A stretch of 58,716 nt of DNA from Anaerolineales bacterium (GTDB taxonomy: Bacteria; Chloroflexota; Anaerolineae; Anaerolineales; UBA11858), in assembly GCA_024763275.1 (NCBI GenBank), contig JANTFT010000008.1:1-58716 (forward strand), given 5' to 3'. The notes beneath the pieces were generated by a model. The model was not told the origin of the DNA. It saw only the letters and a list, made by a program, of their open reading frames with translations, and did no database searches. Shown here in pieces: positions 58,632 to 58,716 of the stretch. Position 1 is the first letter of the stretch. Every line of letters starts with the position of its first letter. The translations under genes were made by a program, and so were the position numbers.

Positions 58632-58716
58632 CAGTAAATCACCTCTTTTTTGCAAGGATAATCTTCATAATCATACTGGAAAGCAGGGTTTCAGTAAAGC
58701 TCCATTTTCCAAATCA

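Noticed and set aside
1-58716. tRNA, rRNA, CRISPR arrays, insertion sequences, prophage or att sites
   Set aside because: I looked in all gaps above 60 bases and saw no cloverleaf ends, spaced repeats, transposase ORFs or direct-repeat flanked islands.

Overview
The window is a gene-dense chromosomal segment of roughly 55% G+C with 52 protein-coding genes that I can support. I see no rRNA or tRNA gene, no CRISPR array and no insertion sequence. The protein families suggest an anaerobic or microaerophilic Chloroflexota bacterium close to Anaerolineae. The pointers are FeoB split into two genes, a DUF6754-like / MutL-like membrane operon, large Thr/Pro-rich membrane proteins, a C-terminally extended 2[4Fe-4S] ferredoxin, a T-box-controlled ileS and frequent extended -10 promoters with very short leaders. 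This taxonomic call is inference from family resemblance, not from a marker tree.

Layout. 1-8.3 kb: a HerA-like ATPase that runs off the left edge, a UPF0173 hydrolase plus a YuiH-like molybdopterin oxidoreductase, then a P1 peptidase, a CapA-family protein and a fused FtcD on the minus strand. 8.3-9.8 kb: an acetyltransferase and a 65-residue protein set between structured RNA segments. 9.8-18.0 kb: a long minus-strand run (ComEA-like, S1-domain protein, a membrane sensor with an HTH, GNAT, Ig-like membrane protein, purine nucleoside phosphorylase, threonine aldolase, RluA, LspA). 18.1-25.8 kb: an HNH nuclease and a minus-strand run of EamA, FtsK, Lgt, an ABC exporter whose permease is fused to a SpoIIM domain, and an MBL hydrolase. 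25.9-30.7 kb: ferredoxin, then an iron operon (DtxR repressor, membrane-tethered DtxR/FeoA hybrid, FeoB GTPase, FeoB permease) whose promoter carries a palindromic operator candidate. 30.8-39.6 kb: an MFS exporter, ileS behind a T-box, tyrS behind a possible leader-peptide attenuator, a formyltransferase-fold protein and kynureninase. 39.6-42.0 kb: a UMF1-type MFS transporter and a class I fumarase alpha subunit.

42.1-50.9 kb is the most interesting part. Eight co-directional, tightly packed or overlapping genes encode a small protein, a DUF6754-like membrane protein, two multi-pass membrane proteins, a 971-residue zinc-ribbon protein with three kinds of repeated short linear motif, a MutL/GlmL-type ASKHA ATPase without any glutamate mutase, an unrecognised soluble protein and an LPDTG-tailed membrane protein. 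I propose that they form one membrane-associated machine of unknown function. 51.0-58.7 kb returns to housekeeping: a phosphohexomutase, a cNMP-binding/bacterial-PH membrane protein, def, recF, rsmG, a DUF4349 lipoprotein and a metallophosphoesterase.

Regulation that can be read directly: the T-box riboswitch of ileS, the candidate Tyr-Tyr leader peptide of tyrS, the DtxR-type operator between the -35 and -10 of the iron operon, a pair of identical palindromes flanking the ftcD/GNAT divergent promoters, and several good promoters and intrinsic terminators.
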